DNA of 64,000 nt from Pontibacter sp. G13 (lineage in GTDB: Bacteria > Bacteroidota > Bacteroidia > J057): assembly GCF_031851795.1 (NCBI RefSeq), contig NZ_CP134696.1, positions 3,864,501 to 3,928,500 on the forward strand. Reading direction: 5' to 3'. How positions within the stretch are numbered: the first letter of the stretch is position 1; each line of letters starts with the position of its first letter. The position numbers and the translations under genes are program-made. This document shows, in pieces, positions 18,317-26,173 of the stretch. Below the pieces are notes generated by a model. It did not search any database and was not told the DNA's origin. It saw only the letters and a list, made by a program, of their open reading frames with translations.

Positions 18317-21300
18317 TTATTGAATGACAATCGTCCTTGAAGTCCGTTGTCCTTCGGTAGCAATGTTGACCACGTATACGCCGGGTTCCACCTTAAGATT
18401 CATCGGAATGATGGACATGGCGGAAGCAGTGTGGCGAGAGGTGTAGACGCGTTGCCCAAGCGGATTGAATACCTCAATCTGGATTGCCTGAGGACGTGTC
18501 AGCCCCAACTCGATGGAGAATTCACCTGCATTCGGATTCGGATAAATACCCAAGCTCTCGAAATCGGATGGCAAAATCGCAGGATCGACCGATGTGGTGG
18601 TATCCGCAAATTCCTCGCATTCCAGCTCAGGGAAGTAAGTATATCCCTGTGTGTAGCCCATCGTGAATTCGTAGAAGATATCCATGCCAAAGTCAGGCTC
18701 AAACGTTTTGAGGATGCTGCCTTGTGGATCGAGGATTCTCACGTAACCGCTTCCATCGTTGTTTGCCCACCAAGATATCCCGTCTTGACCATTGAAGCCT
18801 TCATCCTTGAAATGGAAGGTATAGCATCCCAAAGGAAGATCGAGGGTGTCACGGTAGGTGGTGTTGGTAGACATTGGGCCTTGGTTCTTCACGACGTTTC
18901 CATCGCGATCGAGGATTTGATAGCTGTTTTCAAATCCTGCAAGGTTGGTCCGAATTTGAATGATGGCATTGTTGGGAAGCGTTTCCACTACATCGAAGCC
19001 AGTCTCCATTCGGTTGTTCTGCGGGTTCTCATCTGCGAATCCATTCGGATTGTCCAACTGGACAAAGAACACAGGATTCTGGGCGTTGAGGCCAAAGAAG
19101 TTGAAGAGCGGAAGGTCTACAATCTCAGACTCCCCAAATGCCAGATCTCCTTGCCAGATGTAGTAGCATGGCTTGATTCCGCCTTCTACGCCATAGGTGA
19201 TGTATACTTTGGTGAGGTTCGTCGCGCCATTGTTGCGAATCTCGATGCGAGGATTGTCGCAGATAGGGTTTCTTCTGCTGAAACGCACATCATTGTTCGG
19301 TGCCATGATCTCCACTACTTCCACATCGTGCTGATAGGCTTGAGCCTCATAAGTGATCAGCTGGCCTCGGAAGATGTAGTTTCCTTCCGGCGCATAAGGA
19401 GCAGGATCTTCAATCTGGTAGTCTATACTGACTGTCTGACCCGGGGTGACCAATGGCGTAAGCTCAAAATCATAGGTACTCACTGGCGCGCCCGGACACC
19501 ATCCGGCACGGTCGTAAATCCAGGTTCCCCCTTGTGGATACACGAAGTTGTCCGCACATTCATTCCAGACATGCCATTCGAATTGCTGGACTCCGTCAAT
19601 GCTGAGGAAATGGCTTCTGTCGCAGAACTCCGCACAGTTGGAATTACCGCCGAATCCATGACCACTCAATCGCATCCGGACCGCGTAGGAATCCGCATCT
19701 GGATCAAGTGTTTTGGAAACTGCCTTCGCTTGCGTGTCATTGAACAACGCGCTATAGGTAAAGCTGCCAGACCAGAGATTCTCGATCTTCTTGACCTTGC
19801 GAGCAGGAGTTCCTTCGACCATCACAAATTTGAGATCCAATAGCTCCTGGTTGTTACCCGCTTGCAGATACACATGATCATGAAGCAATGGCGCATAGTC
19901 CGTCACATCGAATATCCAGCGAGTTCCATCGGGGCCCAGATCCAATCCAATCCCGTAAGGCGTGATGTATCGGCCGATTTCATAGCGGACAATGTTGCTG
20001 TAGTACTCGTGGAGGCCACGGAAGATGGTGGTATCTTTCTGTGCAACTTGGGTAGAAACGATCGAGCCGTCAGGACCGAATGTCGTGATAGGATTCTCAG
20101 TCAGCCAAATCAGCAAGGTATCCGTGGGATCGGATGGGTGATTAGGCATATTTTCAGGGATGATGACTGGAGCCGTGCTATTGCCATACATGATCACCTG
20201 TACAGGATCTCTTGGGATGGCCGTCTCATAGATGACGGTATCGATCTGAGTCGTGAAGACTCCCTGCTCGAAAGTTGCATTGGGACGGAACTGTGTCGCT
20301 TCCATTCCGAAAGCCAATTCCCCCGCATCCTTGGTAAACCATGTCGGCGCACCCAGAAGGGCTCCGTCAAATCCATTTCCGGAAGCGTCTGCAGCCATGG
20401 TCCCCATTCCTTCATCAAAAGGCAAGTAGGTCGCCAACTGATTGTATTGGGGGTGTTGGGCAGCCAATGGACGATTCATCCAATCCCGGATGGTCGCTTC
20501 ATCCAGCGCCGAATTCCATACGCGAAATTCATCGATCTTCCCGTTGAATCGGCTATTGTTCCAACGACCTACCCAGATATCATTGGCACCAGTATTCAAC
20601 GCTGGCGTGTTTTGCTGACCGACCAATTGCCCATCGACATAGAGCTTGGTGGTATTGCCATCGAAGGTCACAGCGTAGTGGTGCCAAGCGTTCAAGCTGT
20701 TCGGAACCGTCACATCGAAGTCATAGCTTCCCCACAATTGCACACGCCAGAGGTTGTTGGTCCCCATGGTCCGCAATGAGAAGTCGCGAGAATTGGCGCC
20801 AGTGATACCCGCCTGGAACAAGCCTCCGCCATTGAAGGACTCTGCATATCCCCAGCACTCGATGGTACGAGGGGCATTGCCAGTGGGCTGTACAGCTTGA
20901 TCGATGGAGACGATATCCCGTGATCCATCGAAATCCAGATAATAAGGATCAGAATTGGTGAATACCCCATGCGGCAAAGCATGACCGTAACCATCCAACG
21001 TCGTAGTCATAGCGCCGGTAGGCTCATCATAAGAGAGGTCTACCACGATGTCAGAGGTGCCATCCCAGGTGAAGGGCTGGTAAAAAAGGAAGTCTTTCCA
21101 TCCAGTAGCATCAAAATTGGCCGACTGAACATATACCTCCGTGAATCCCGCCTGGTGGAAGTTGGAAGTAGAAAGGGAATCCTGAGTTGTCTCTTTCAAC
21201 CGGATGGAGAGATTCGACAAGCTGTCTCCAATGCTCGCGACATCCAATTTCAAACTGGTGATATCGCCTGCTACCAGACCTTGAGCTGACAACTCAGCGC

Positions 21301-21832
21301 CTTTCCAGAGGAATTGAGCCCGTCCACGCGGATAGGGAGAGAGGAATGGAGCACTCGCAGGTACCAATCCCGTCGTGATTTGGGCCTGCGCGTAGCTGGT
21401 GGTGTCGGAGTACGAAGCCTCAAATTGATAGTGTTGGGCAATATCCGATAGCGGCTGGTAGGATAGGGGAAGGGAATCAGGCGTTGTTCCAGAAATGTAG
21501 GAATACGTCGGATTGCTGAGGTAGGTAGAGTCCATCGTTCCACTGGAATCCACTACCCAGATGTACGTCAAATAGTCCCATTCGCCACAATTGTAGTTGT
21601 CATGGGCGGTTGCCGGGTCACACTTGAGGGTGTAGTACATGAGGACCTTTTCCCAAGAATTGGTGGTGTCTGGAAATTCAAAGGTGCCTCGATAAGGAGC
21701 CGACCAGCCGGTAGGACTGGGATCGCTGAAGCTGAAGGCCTGGACGATGGTGGTATCGCCCCCCTGACCGAGCATGGTAGCTGGCGCCAAGCAAGCCAAC
21801 CATACCCAGCATGCAAGTAAATGTCTCTTCAT
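18317..21832 (-). CDS. PNGase F-like glycosidase with large LamG-containing insertion and T9SS tail
   Basis: The 1171-residue protein starts with a signal peptide (to about residue 23). Residues 50-95 match the start of peptide-N4-(N-acetyl-glucosaminyl)asparagine amidase F, including CGEWDYLTYIWV. The fold resumes only at about 610 with YEIGRYITPYG and FDVTDYAPLL, and continues through CAEFCDRSH and DRAGWCPG (774-781). Asp86 and Glu735 line up with Asp60 and Glu206 of the classical enzyme; its Glu118 position (in YTETW) falls in AGNNQ here. The roughly 510-residue insertion holds a LamG concanavalin-like domain (297-500). A Por secretion sorting domain ends the protein (YPNPNAGEFSIELG to SRTIVIQ). 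The expected substrate is N-glycoprotein or another glycoconjugate; the missing Glu makes activity uncertain. Confidence 0.85.
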   Translation of the reverse strand: MKRHLLACWVWLACLAPATMLGQGGDTTIVQAFSFSDPSPTGWSAPYRGTFEFPDTTNSWEKVLMYYTLKCDPATAHDNYNCGEWDYLTYIWVVDSSGTMDSTYLSNPTYSYISGTTPDSLPLSYQPLSDIAQHYQFEASYSDTTSYAQAQITTGLVPASAPFLSPYPRGRAQFLWKGAELSAQGLVAGDITSLKLDVASIGDSLSNLSIRLKETTQDSLSTSNFHQAGFTEVYVQSANFDATGWKDFLFYQPFTWDGTSDIVVDLSYDEPTGAMTTTLDGYGHALPHGVFTNSDPYYLDFDGSRDIVSIDQAVQPTGNAPRTIECWGYAESFNGGGLFQAGITGANSRDFSLRTMGTNNLWRVQLWGSYDFDVTVPNSLNAWHHYAVTFDGNTTKLYVDGQLVGQQNTPALNTGANDIWVGRWNNSRFNGKIDEFRVWNSALDEATIRDWMNRPLAAQHPQYNQLATYLPFDEGMGTMAADASGNGFDGALLGAPTWFTKDAGELAFGMEATQFRPNATFEQGVFTTQIDTVIYETAIPRDPVQVIMYGNSTAPVIIPENMPNHPSDPTDTLLIWLTENPITTFGPDGSIVSTQVAQKDTTIFRGLHEYYSNIVRYEIGRYITPYGIGLDLGPDGTRWIFDVTDYAPLLHDHVYLQAGNNQELLDLKFVMVEGTPARKVKKIENLWSGSFTYSALFNDTQAKAVSKTLDPDADSYAVRMRLSGHGFGGNSNCAEFCDRSHFLSIDGVQQFEWHVWNECADNFVYPQGGTWIYDRAGWCPGAPVSTYDFELTPLVTPGQTVSIDYQIEDPAPYAPEGNYIFRGQLITYEAQAYQHDVEVVEIMAPNNDVRFSRRNPICDNPRIEIRNNGATNLTKVYITYGVEGGIKPCYYIWQGDLAFGESEIVDLPLFNFFGLNAQNPVFFVQLDNPNGFADENPQNNRMETGFDVVETLPNNAIIQIRTNLAGFENSYQILDRDGNVVKNQGPMSTNTTYRDTLDLPLGCYTFHFKDEGFNGQDGISWWANNDGSGYVRILDPQGSILKTFEPDFGMDIFYEFTMGYTQGYTYFPELECEEFADTTTSVDPAILPSDFESLGIYPNPNAGEFSIELGLTRPQAIQIEVFNPLGQRVYTSRHTASAMSIIPMNLKVEPGVYVVNIATEGQRTSRTIVIQ

Positions 21833-21970
21833 ACAGATAGGTTAGGGGTAGGAAAATCTTCGTAAAGAATCTAAGATAATATGTCTATCCTAATTGTCGG
21901 AATTTTGGATGGGTATTCTTTTCGAAGTTTTTGGGAATCTTGGCCTTACGTTGTTCTAGATAGGATTTTT

Positions 21971-22154
21971 GGGCGTGCCCCAGCGAACTCAAAATGATGG
22001 CCGCGCTCAGATGGCGGTCGCTGGGTCTGGCCCTTACGTGCTCGCTGACGCTCGGTCTCGGATCTGGAGGCGAGATGTCGCCGCCTCCAGATCCGAGACT
22101 CCTCCTATCGGAGTCCACTCCAGGCCCATCACGCCGCCGCAGGCCATCTGCACC
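21971..22154 (-). repeat. Dispersed GC-rich intergenic repeat, copy A
   Basis: Read on the minus strand, this segment begins GGTGCAGATGGCCTGC and ends GGGGCACGCCC. It shares several blocks in the same order with the segment at 56195-56357: GGTGC-GATGG, GTGA-G-GCCTG, GACCGAGCG-TCAGCGAG, GACCC-GCGAC, ATCTGA and GGGGCAC-CCC. It lies in the upstream region of the PNGase F-like gene, is much richer in GC than the flanks, and contains a 17-bp perfect inverted repeat. Nothing in it looks coding. Confidence 0.65.
22056..22098. repeat. Perfect 17-bp inverted repeat inside repeat copy A
   Basis: Arms 22056-22072 and 22082-22098 are exact reverse complements (TCTCGGATCTGGAGGCG), with a 9-base loop. No T-run follows on either strand, so it is not a simple terminator. 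Copy B lacks this hairpin, which suggests variable interior sequence. Confidence 0.8.
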
Positions 22155-22173
22155 TTTATTCACAGCTCAACCA

Positions 22174-22200
22174 CAAAAAGCCAATTCCGGAGAATTGGCT
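22174..22200 (-). terminator. Terminator of the small T9SS gene
   Basis: A perfect 9-bp stem (22179-22187 with 22192-22200, loop CGGA) is followed by TTTTTGTGG on the minus strand, 29 bases after the stop codon of the gene at 22229. Confidence 0.85.
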
Positions 22201-22228
22201 ACGAACAAGTCAATAGAGATTAAATGGA

Positions 22229-23098
22229 TTATTCGAGGATGATCTTCCGAGACATGGAGCGATCGCCTTGTGTAAGCGTCAAAATGTACATGCCGGCTGG
22301 CTGTTGGGATAGATCAAATTGGTGCTGGAATACATCTACCGCTTCAGTCGTGCGGTGAGAATAGCAGATTTTGCCCTGCAAGTCGCGGATCGTGAGCTGG
22401 ATATTGCCAGTGGAGGCAGGAATAGCATCTACCGTGAATTGTCCATCGCTGGGGTTGGGATAGCAGTTAAAGGCCTCCATTTCTAGACCAGAGTCCAACA
22501 TTTGGCGATCGGTACCCGCATCTTTCAGCGATTCGAAGTCGGTTTCATCCAAGACTGTCACCTCGGAGCGGATGACGAAAAATCGAGCCTCTCCGGATTC
22601 CATTTTTTTGAGGTCGACCCCAGCCGCTTCAACTCTTGCGACCATCTCTGGATGCGCTTTCATCAGCTCTTCCATAGAGATATTGGCACCTTCGTCATTC
22701 TTGAGTTGGATCACACGGATTTCTTGTGATTCGCCCAGCTTCAAGTTTTCCATCGTGCCTTCATGACCTTCCTTACGAATGATCCGGAAATGCATGCTAT
22801 CGGTCATTTCTTGATTCGATTTTAGAAGATTTCCTGCTTCCTGATGAACTCGGACGATCATCTTCCTATCTCCAATTTCATCTTCGGATACCTCCAGATT
22901 GATCTGAGATAGTTCGATTCCCATTTCGTCCAAGGTTTTCTGTAAATGGACATGATCCTGGGTGAAGCTCGTGTCGATGGTGGTTTCTCCATTGACCTGC
23001 TTGATGACCTTCACTTGAACCGCAGGGGTTTGGGCCATCAGGGTGTGAGTTGTCAGGCTCAAAAGCAGGATGCTGAGCCCTTTCATGAATGGTTTCAT
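22229..23098 (-). CDS. Secreted protein with T9SS sorting domain, unknown core
   Basis: The 289-residue protein has a signal peptide (MKPFMKGLSILLLSLTTHTLMAQ). The core (residues 25-200) is rich in charged residues and contains repeated mentions of Met, Glu and Lys; I see no known domain. The last 80 residues are a Por secretion sorting domain: FNCYPNPSDGQFTVD, then LTIRDLQGKICY and GMYILTLTQGDRSMSRKIILE. It would be exported by the T9SS and attached to the surface. It is divergent from the histidine kinase gene, and the 133-bp gap contains the repeat array proposed as the regulator's operator, so co-regulation by that system is likely by inference. Confidence 0.82.
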   Translation of the reverse strand: MKPFMKGLSILLLSLTTHTLMAQTPAVQVKVIKQVNGETTIDTSFTQDHVHLQKTLDEMGIELSQINLEVSEDEIGDRKMIVRVHQEAGNLLKSNQEMTDSMHFRIIRKEGHEGTMENLKLGESQEIRVIQLKNDEGANISMEELMKAHPEMVARVEAAGVDLKKMESGEARFFVIRSEVTVLDETDFESLKDAGTDRQMLDSGLEMEAFNCYPNPSDGQFTVDAIPASTGNIQLTIRDLQGKICYSHRTTEAVDVFQHQFDLSQQPAGMYILTLTQGDRSMSRKIILE

Positions 23099-23124
23099 GT
23101 TTTTGGAATTTAAAAGGTTTAGGC

Positions 23125-23132
23125 CAAAACTA
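23125..23132 (-). promoter_or_regulatory. Candidate -7 element of the small T9SS gene
   Basis: The minus strand reads TAGTTTTG, an exact TAnnTTTG match, 26 bases before the start codon at 23098. The -33 region overlaps the TTAAAG repeat array. Confidence 0.45.
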
Positions 23133-23155
23133 GCGGCTGGGGCAATTGCTGCGTT

Positions 23156-23193
23156 TTAAAGCGTGGTTAATGTCTGTTAAAGGCAGGTTAAAG
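23156..23193 (+). promoter_or_regulatory. Four in-phase TTAAAG-like direct repeats, probable response-regulator operator
   Basis: Copies begin at 23156 (TTAAAG), 23167 (TTAATG), 23177 (TTAAAG) and 23188 (TTAAAG). Spacings are 11, 10 and 11 bases, one helical turn each, so all face the same side of the DNA. Direct repeats with this period are what OmpR-family regulators bind as dimers or tandem dimers. The array ends three bases before the proposed -33 element of the kinase gene, and lies between the kinase gene and the divergent T9SS gene. The binding protein is inferred to be the regulator encoded at 24855. Confidence 0.6.
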
Positions 23194-23196
23194 ATG

Positions 23197-23227
23197 TTTC
23201 ACCTCCATCGGGAGACAGGTACATTTG
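23197..23227 (+). promoter_or_regulatory. Promoter of the histidine kinase gene, nearly leaderless
   Basis: TTTC (23197-23200, one mismatch to TTTG), a 19-base spacer, and an exact -7 element TACATTTG (23220-23227). The GTG start codon is at 23232, so transcription would start at or very near the first codon. Confidence 0.55.
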
Positions 23228-23231
23228 TAAA

Positions 23232-24782
23232 GTGAAGAAGTATCAAATCCATATTGTCATCGGATTGATGAGTGTGGCGCTCATGGGAATCATTGGCTTG
23301 CAGGTAAGTCAGGTACAAGAGGCTATCAAGGTCAATGAGGCCAACTTCCAATCCAGTGTCAACCAAGCGATGAATCAAGTCGTGGAGCAATTGCAAGGCT
23401 CCATGATGCGCAATTCGGTGTTTCGGGTCTATCGAAAAATGGATATCGAGGCAGATTCGAATGCTGCCATGGTGAGTGGCTTGAGACTCAATCTCGGAGA
23501 GATGTCCCCCAATCAGCGGGTCATCACCATTTCGGATAGTTTTGCCATCGTTACCCGTCAAGAGGCATTGATCCCAAGTGATATGCTGCCGATGGCGGAT
23601 AATGTCAGCATGATTTTCAGCTATCAGGATTCTTCGGGATCTGCGCCCAATAGCAACCTGAATCTGCAAGGAAATCCGCAAGCCTTTGAGCTATTCAACA
23701 GAACCATCAATGAGCTGATGGGAACACAGCGTACGCAGGAAGAGCTTGATTCCACCGAATTCACCACGCTTCTTGGAGAGTCCCTTCAGGATCACGGGAT
23801 TTATCTGGACTATGATTTTCTCGTGGGAAGTTCTCCGGAAGATGTGGCCATCCAGTCACAAGTGAATCAAGATGTGCAGGCAATTTTTGAATCTCGACAT
23901 CGAGTAAAGCTCAACCCATTGCTCCGCCCATTGGAGAAGCAGTATCTCTACCTGCAGTTTCCCAACCAAAATCTATTTATCCTGAAAAGAGTCTGGCTTC
24001 AGGCTTTGCTGTCGATTCTGTTTTGTGTCATCATTCTGGCGTGCTTTGGGCTCTCGATCCGAACCATCTTTAGACAGAAAAAACTCTCAGAGATGAAGAA
24101 TGACTTCATCAACAATATGACTCACGAGCTCAAAACGCCTATTTCTACCATTTTCCTCGCTACAGACGCATTGGCCAATCCACGCATCCAATCCGTGCCG
24201 GAAAGTGTGACCCGATATTTGAAGATTATCCGAGAGGAGAACAAACGGATGCATCGTCAGGTGGAACGGGTCCTTCAGGCGGCCATGTTCGATCGAAAGG
24301 AAATGGAATTGAAACTGCAGCGGGTAGATCTTAACCCGCTGGTTGAACAAGTGGTGGATCAATTTGCGCTACAAGTGAAGCAGCGAAATGGGACATTGAC
24401 CATGCATCTAAATGCCGAGCCTTCCTCAGTCGAAGCTGACAAGGAGCACTTGGTGGGAATGGTGTTTAACCTACTGGATAATGCCAATAAGTACAGTCCG
24501 GATACCCCGCATATCACGGTTGAGACCCTTACACAAGGCGAAGAAGTCGTGATCCGAGTACAAGATCAGGGGCGTGGAATTGCCAAATCTGACCTTCAGC
24601 AGATTTTCCAGCGATTCTTCCGCGTGTCTACCGGTAATTTGCACGATGTGAAAGGATTCGGGCTTGGCCTCAGCTACGTGAAGGAAATGGTGGAGGCACA
24701 TGGAGGATCGATCAGTGCCAAAAGCCAAGTAGGGAAGGGGAGTACATTTGAAATTCGGCTTCCGCTTCAGACGGAGGACTAG
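23232..24782 (+). CDS. Sensor histidine kinase, membrane bound
   Basis: Starts with GTG; the first residues MKKYQIHIVIGLMSVALMGI form the first membrane helix, which supports this start. A periplasmic part of about 225 residues without a recognised sensor domain follows, then a second helix (255-278). There is no clear HAMP domain. The dimerisation/phosphoacceptor block is NNMTHELKTPISTI with His298. ATP-binding boxes are visible: NLLDNANKYSP, DQGRGI, FQRFFRV, and GFGLGLSYVKEMVEAHGG. The 516-residue layout resembles the RprX-type kinases of Bacteroidota. It autophosphorylates and passes phosphate to the regulator encoded next. The signal is unknown. The gene is headed by a repeat array and followed by a terminator-like hairpin. 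Confidence 0.93.
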   Translation: MKKYQIHIVIGLMSVALMGIIGLQVSQVQEAIKVNEANFQSSVNQAMNQVVEQLQGSMMRNSVFRVYRKMDIEADSNAAMVSGLRLNLGEMSPNQRVITISDSFAIVTRQEALIPSDMLPMADNVSMIFSYQDSSGSAPNSNLNLQGNPQAFELFNRTINELMGTQRTQEELDSTEFTTLLGESLQDHGIYLDYDFLVGSSPEDVAIQSQVNQDVQAIFESRHRVKLNPLLRPLEKQYLYLQFPNQNLFILKRVWLQALLSILFCVIILACFGLSIRTIFRQKKLSEMKNDFINNMTHELKTPISTIFLATDALANPRIQSVPESVTRYLKIIREENKRMHRQVERVLQAAMFDRKEMELKLQRVDLNPLVEQVVDQFALQVKQRNGTLTMHLNAEPSSVEADKEHLVGMVFNLLDNANKYSPDTPHITVETLTQGEEVVIRVQDQGRGIAKSDLQQIFQRFFRVSTGNLHDVKGFGLGLSYVKEMVEAHGGSISAKSQVGKGSTFEIRLPLQTED

Positions 24783-24788
24783 ATATAT

Positions 24789-24827
24789 GGGGGGAGTGGT
24801 TTTTGAGGACCATTCCCCCTATCTTTT
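24789..24827 (+). terminator. Terminator-like hairpin between kinase and regulator genes
   Basis: Twelve base pairs with two G-U pairs (24789-24800 with 24809-24820), an 8-base loop, then ATCTTTTAAT. It begins 6 bases after the kinase stop codon and precedes the regulator gene. The T-run is short, so it may act as a partial terminator or an mRNA 3'-end protector. Confidence 0.55.
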
Positions 24828-24854
24828 AATTCGCTATTCAACAGAACAAGTCTC

Positions 24855-25550
24855 ATGGAGAAAATTTTGCTGGTAGAAGACGAGGCCAATTTCGGGGCAG
24901 TGCTTCGGGATTATCTCCAAATGAATGATTACGATGTGACCTTGGTGGAAGATGGAGAAGCTGGCTGGAAAGCTTACAATCAAGGTGCTTACCGATTGTG
25001 CATTTTGGATGTGATGATGCCCAAAAAAGATGGATTCACATTGGCCAAAGAAATCCGTGAGCGCGACACGGATACGCCGATCATATTCCTGACTGCCCGC
25101 TCCTTACAAGAAGATGTCCTCAAGGGATTCAAGACGGGCGCCGATGATTATATCACCAAGCCTTTTGATTCTGAGGAATTACTGCTTCGGATCAGAGCCA
25201 TCCTTAAGCGCACCCAACAAACAGAGGAGGAGGAGCCTATTTCTGATCAGGAGGAATTCGAATTCGGGGAGTTTCATTTCCATCACCGTTTCCATCAGCT
25301 GACTCACCAAGGGGAAACAGAAAGACTCTCGCCCAAGGAATCAGATTTGCTTCGCCTGCTATTGGTTCATCGGAACGATCTGCTGACTCGCGAGACTGCC
25401 CTCCGAACACTCTGGGGAGACGATAACTACTTCAATGCTAGAAGCATGGATGTATTTATTAGCAAGCTCCGAAAAAGATTCAAAGTCGATCCTCGGATCA
25501 AAATCGACAATGTACACGGCAAGGGCTTCTGCATGATCATTCCTGAGTAG
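24855..25550 (+). CDS. OmpR-family response regulator
   Basis: The 231-residue protein has a receiver domain (1-120) with the acidic pair Glu8-Asp9-Glu10 region, the phosphoacceptor Asp52 in LDVMMPKKDG, Thr80 and Lys102 in DDYITKPF. A linker rich in Glu follows, then an OmpR/PhoB winged helix (about 138-231: FEFGEFHFHHRFHQL, LSPKESDLLRLLLVH, SMDVFISKLRKRFKVDPRIKI, NVHGKGFCMI). It resembles RprY of Bacteroidota. It is paired with the kinase just upstream (72-bp gap). The TTAAAG-like array upstream of the kinase is its probable binding site. Its last 14 bases overlap the 3' end of the convergent DUF218 gene. Confidence 0.94.
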   Translation: MEKILLVEDEANFGAVLRDYLQMNDYDVTLVEDGEAGWKAYNQGAYRLCILDVMMPKKDGFTLAKEIRERDTDTPIIFLTARSLQEDVLKGFKTGADDYITKPFDSEELLLRIRAILKRTQQTEEEEPISDQEEFEFGEFHFHHRFHQLTHQGETERLSPKESDLLRLLLVHRNDLLTRETALRTLWGDDNYFNARSMDVFISKLRKRFKVDPRIKIDNVHGKGFCMIIPE

Positions 25551-26157
25551 GCCAACTTCTCAAAGCATAGTAGTAAAAGCCAATCCACTCTCTGAACAGA
25601 GACCAGGCATCGCGAAAATGGACCCCAGAGTGAGCATATCTTGTTCCGGGGACCGCTAGACTCATTTTCTCCAAAGCCAATCGACACCTCACCACATGAA
25701 AATAATGGGAGACCGGAATGACGGTCTTCCAATCGTTGGCTTGGCAAATCTCCGCTGTGTGAACCGCTGAAAAGTATGTATGGTCTCCCAGCGAATCTCG
25801 GACTACCGCCTGCACTGGTACGCCATGCTCGAAGAGATATTCGGCCATTTTCAGGCTTTCATCATGACCTTCTTTTCCGATCCCTCCCGAAACGATAAAA
25901 TGTTGGGTCTCTCCTGATTCATACATCTCGATTCCTCTATCAAGCCGAGTCGCCAATCTTGGATGAACCGTCCCATCGGGATTGACGGTGGTGCCCAAGA
26001 TCAGGGCCACGTCACATGATCCTCCGGATTCCTGAAGACCTAGGATTACGATAGCCACCGAGTGAAGTACGCCCCATGAGATCACGGCTGCAATTATTCC
26101 GATCAAGATCCGCCTTCTCTTTCTGCTAGATGGATTATATTGAGTTTTATTCATCAT
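25537..26157 (-). CDS. DUF218 / YdcF-SanA-like membrane protein
   Basis: The frame is open back to 26232, but the start at 26157 (MMNKTQYNPSSRKRRR) is preferred: it gives a basic N-terminus followed by one membrane helix (ILIGIIAAVISWGVLHSVAIVIL) and avoids overlapping the divergent M61 gene. The 206-residue protein then shows the DUF218 pattern: VALILGTTVNPDGTVHPRLATRLDRG, FIVSGG, LGDHTYFSAVHTAEI and VIPVSHYFHVVRCRLAL. The Escherichia coli relatives SanA and ElyC affect envelope integrity and cell-wall precursor lipids; a similar role here is inference. Only 16 bp separate its start from that of the M61 gene. Confidence 0.85.
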   Translation of the reverse strand: MMNKTQYNPSSRKRRRILIGIIAAVISWGVLHSVAIVILGLQESGGSCDVALILGTTVNPDGTVHPRLATRLDRGIEMYESGETQHFIVSGGIGKEGHDESLKMAEYLFEHGVPVQAVVRDSLGDHTYFSAVHTAEICQANDWKTVIPVSHYFHVVRCRLALEKMSLAVPGTRYAHSGVHFRDAWSLFREWIGFYYYALRSWPTQE

Positions 26158-26173
26158 TATTTCTTTTGCTCGT

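Noticed and set aside
18347-19843. Long open frame (498 codons) on the plus strand, opposite the PNGase F-like gene, with another of 305 codons at 19862-20779
   Set aside because: They are antisense to a gene with clear domains, have no recognisable motifs and odd amino-acid composition; they reflect codon bias of the real gene.
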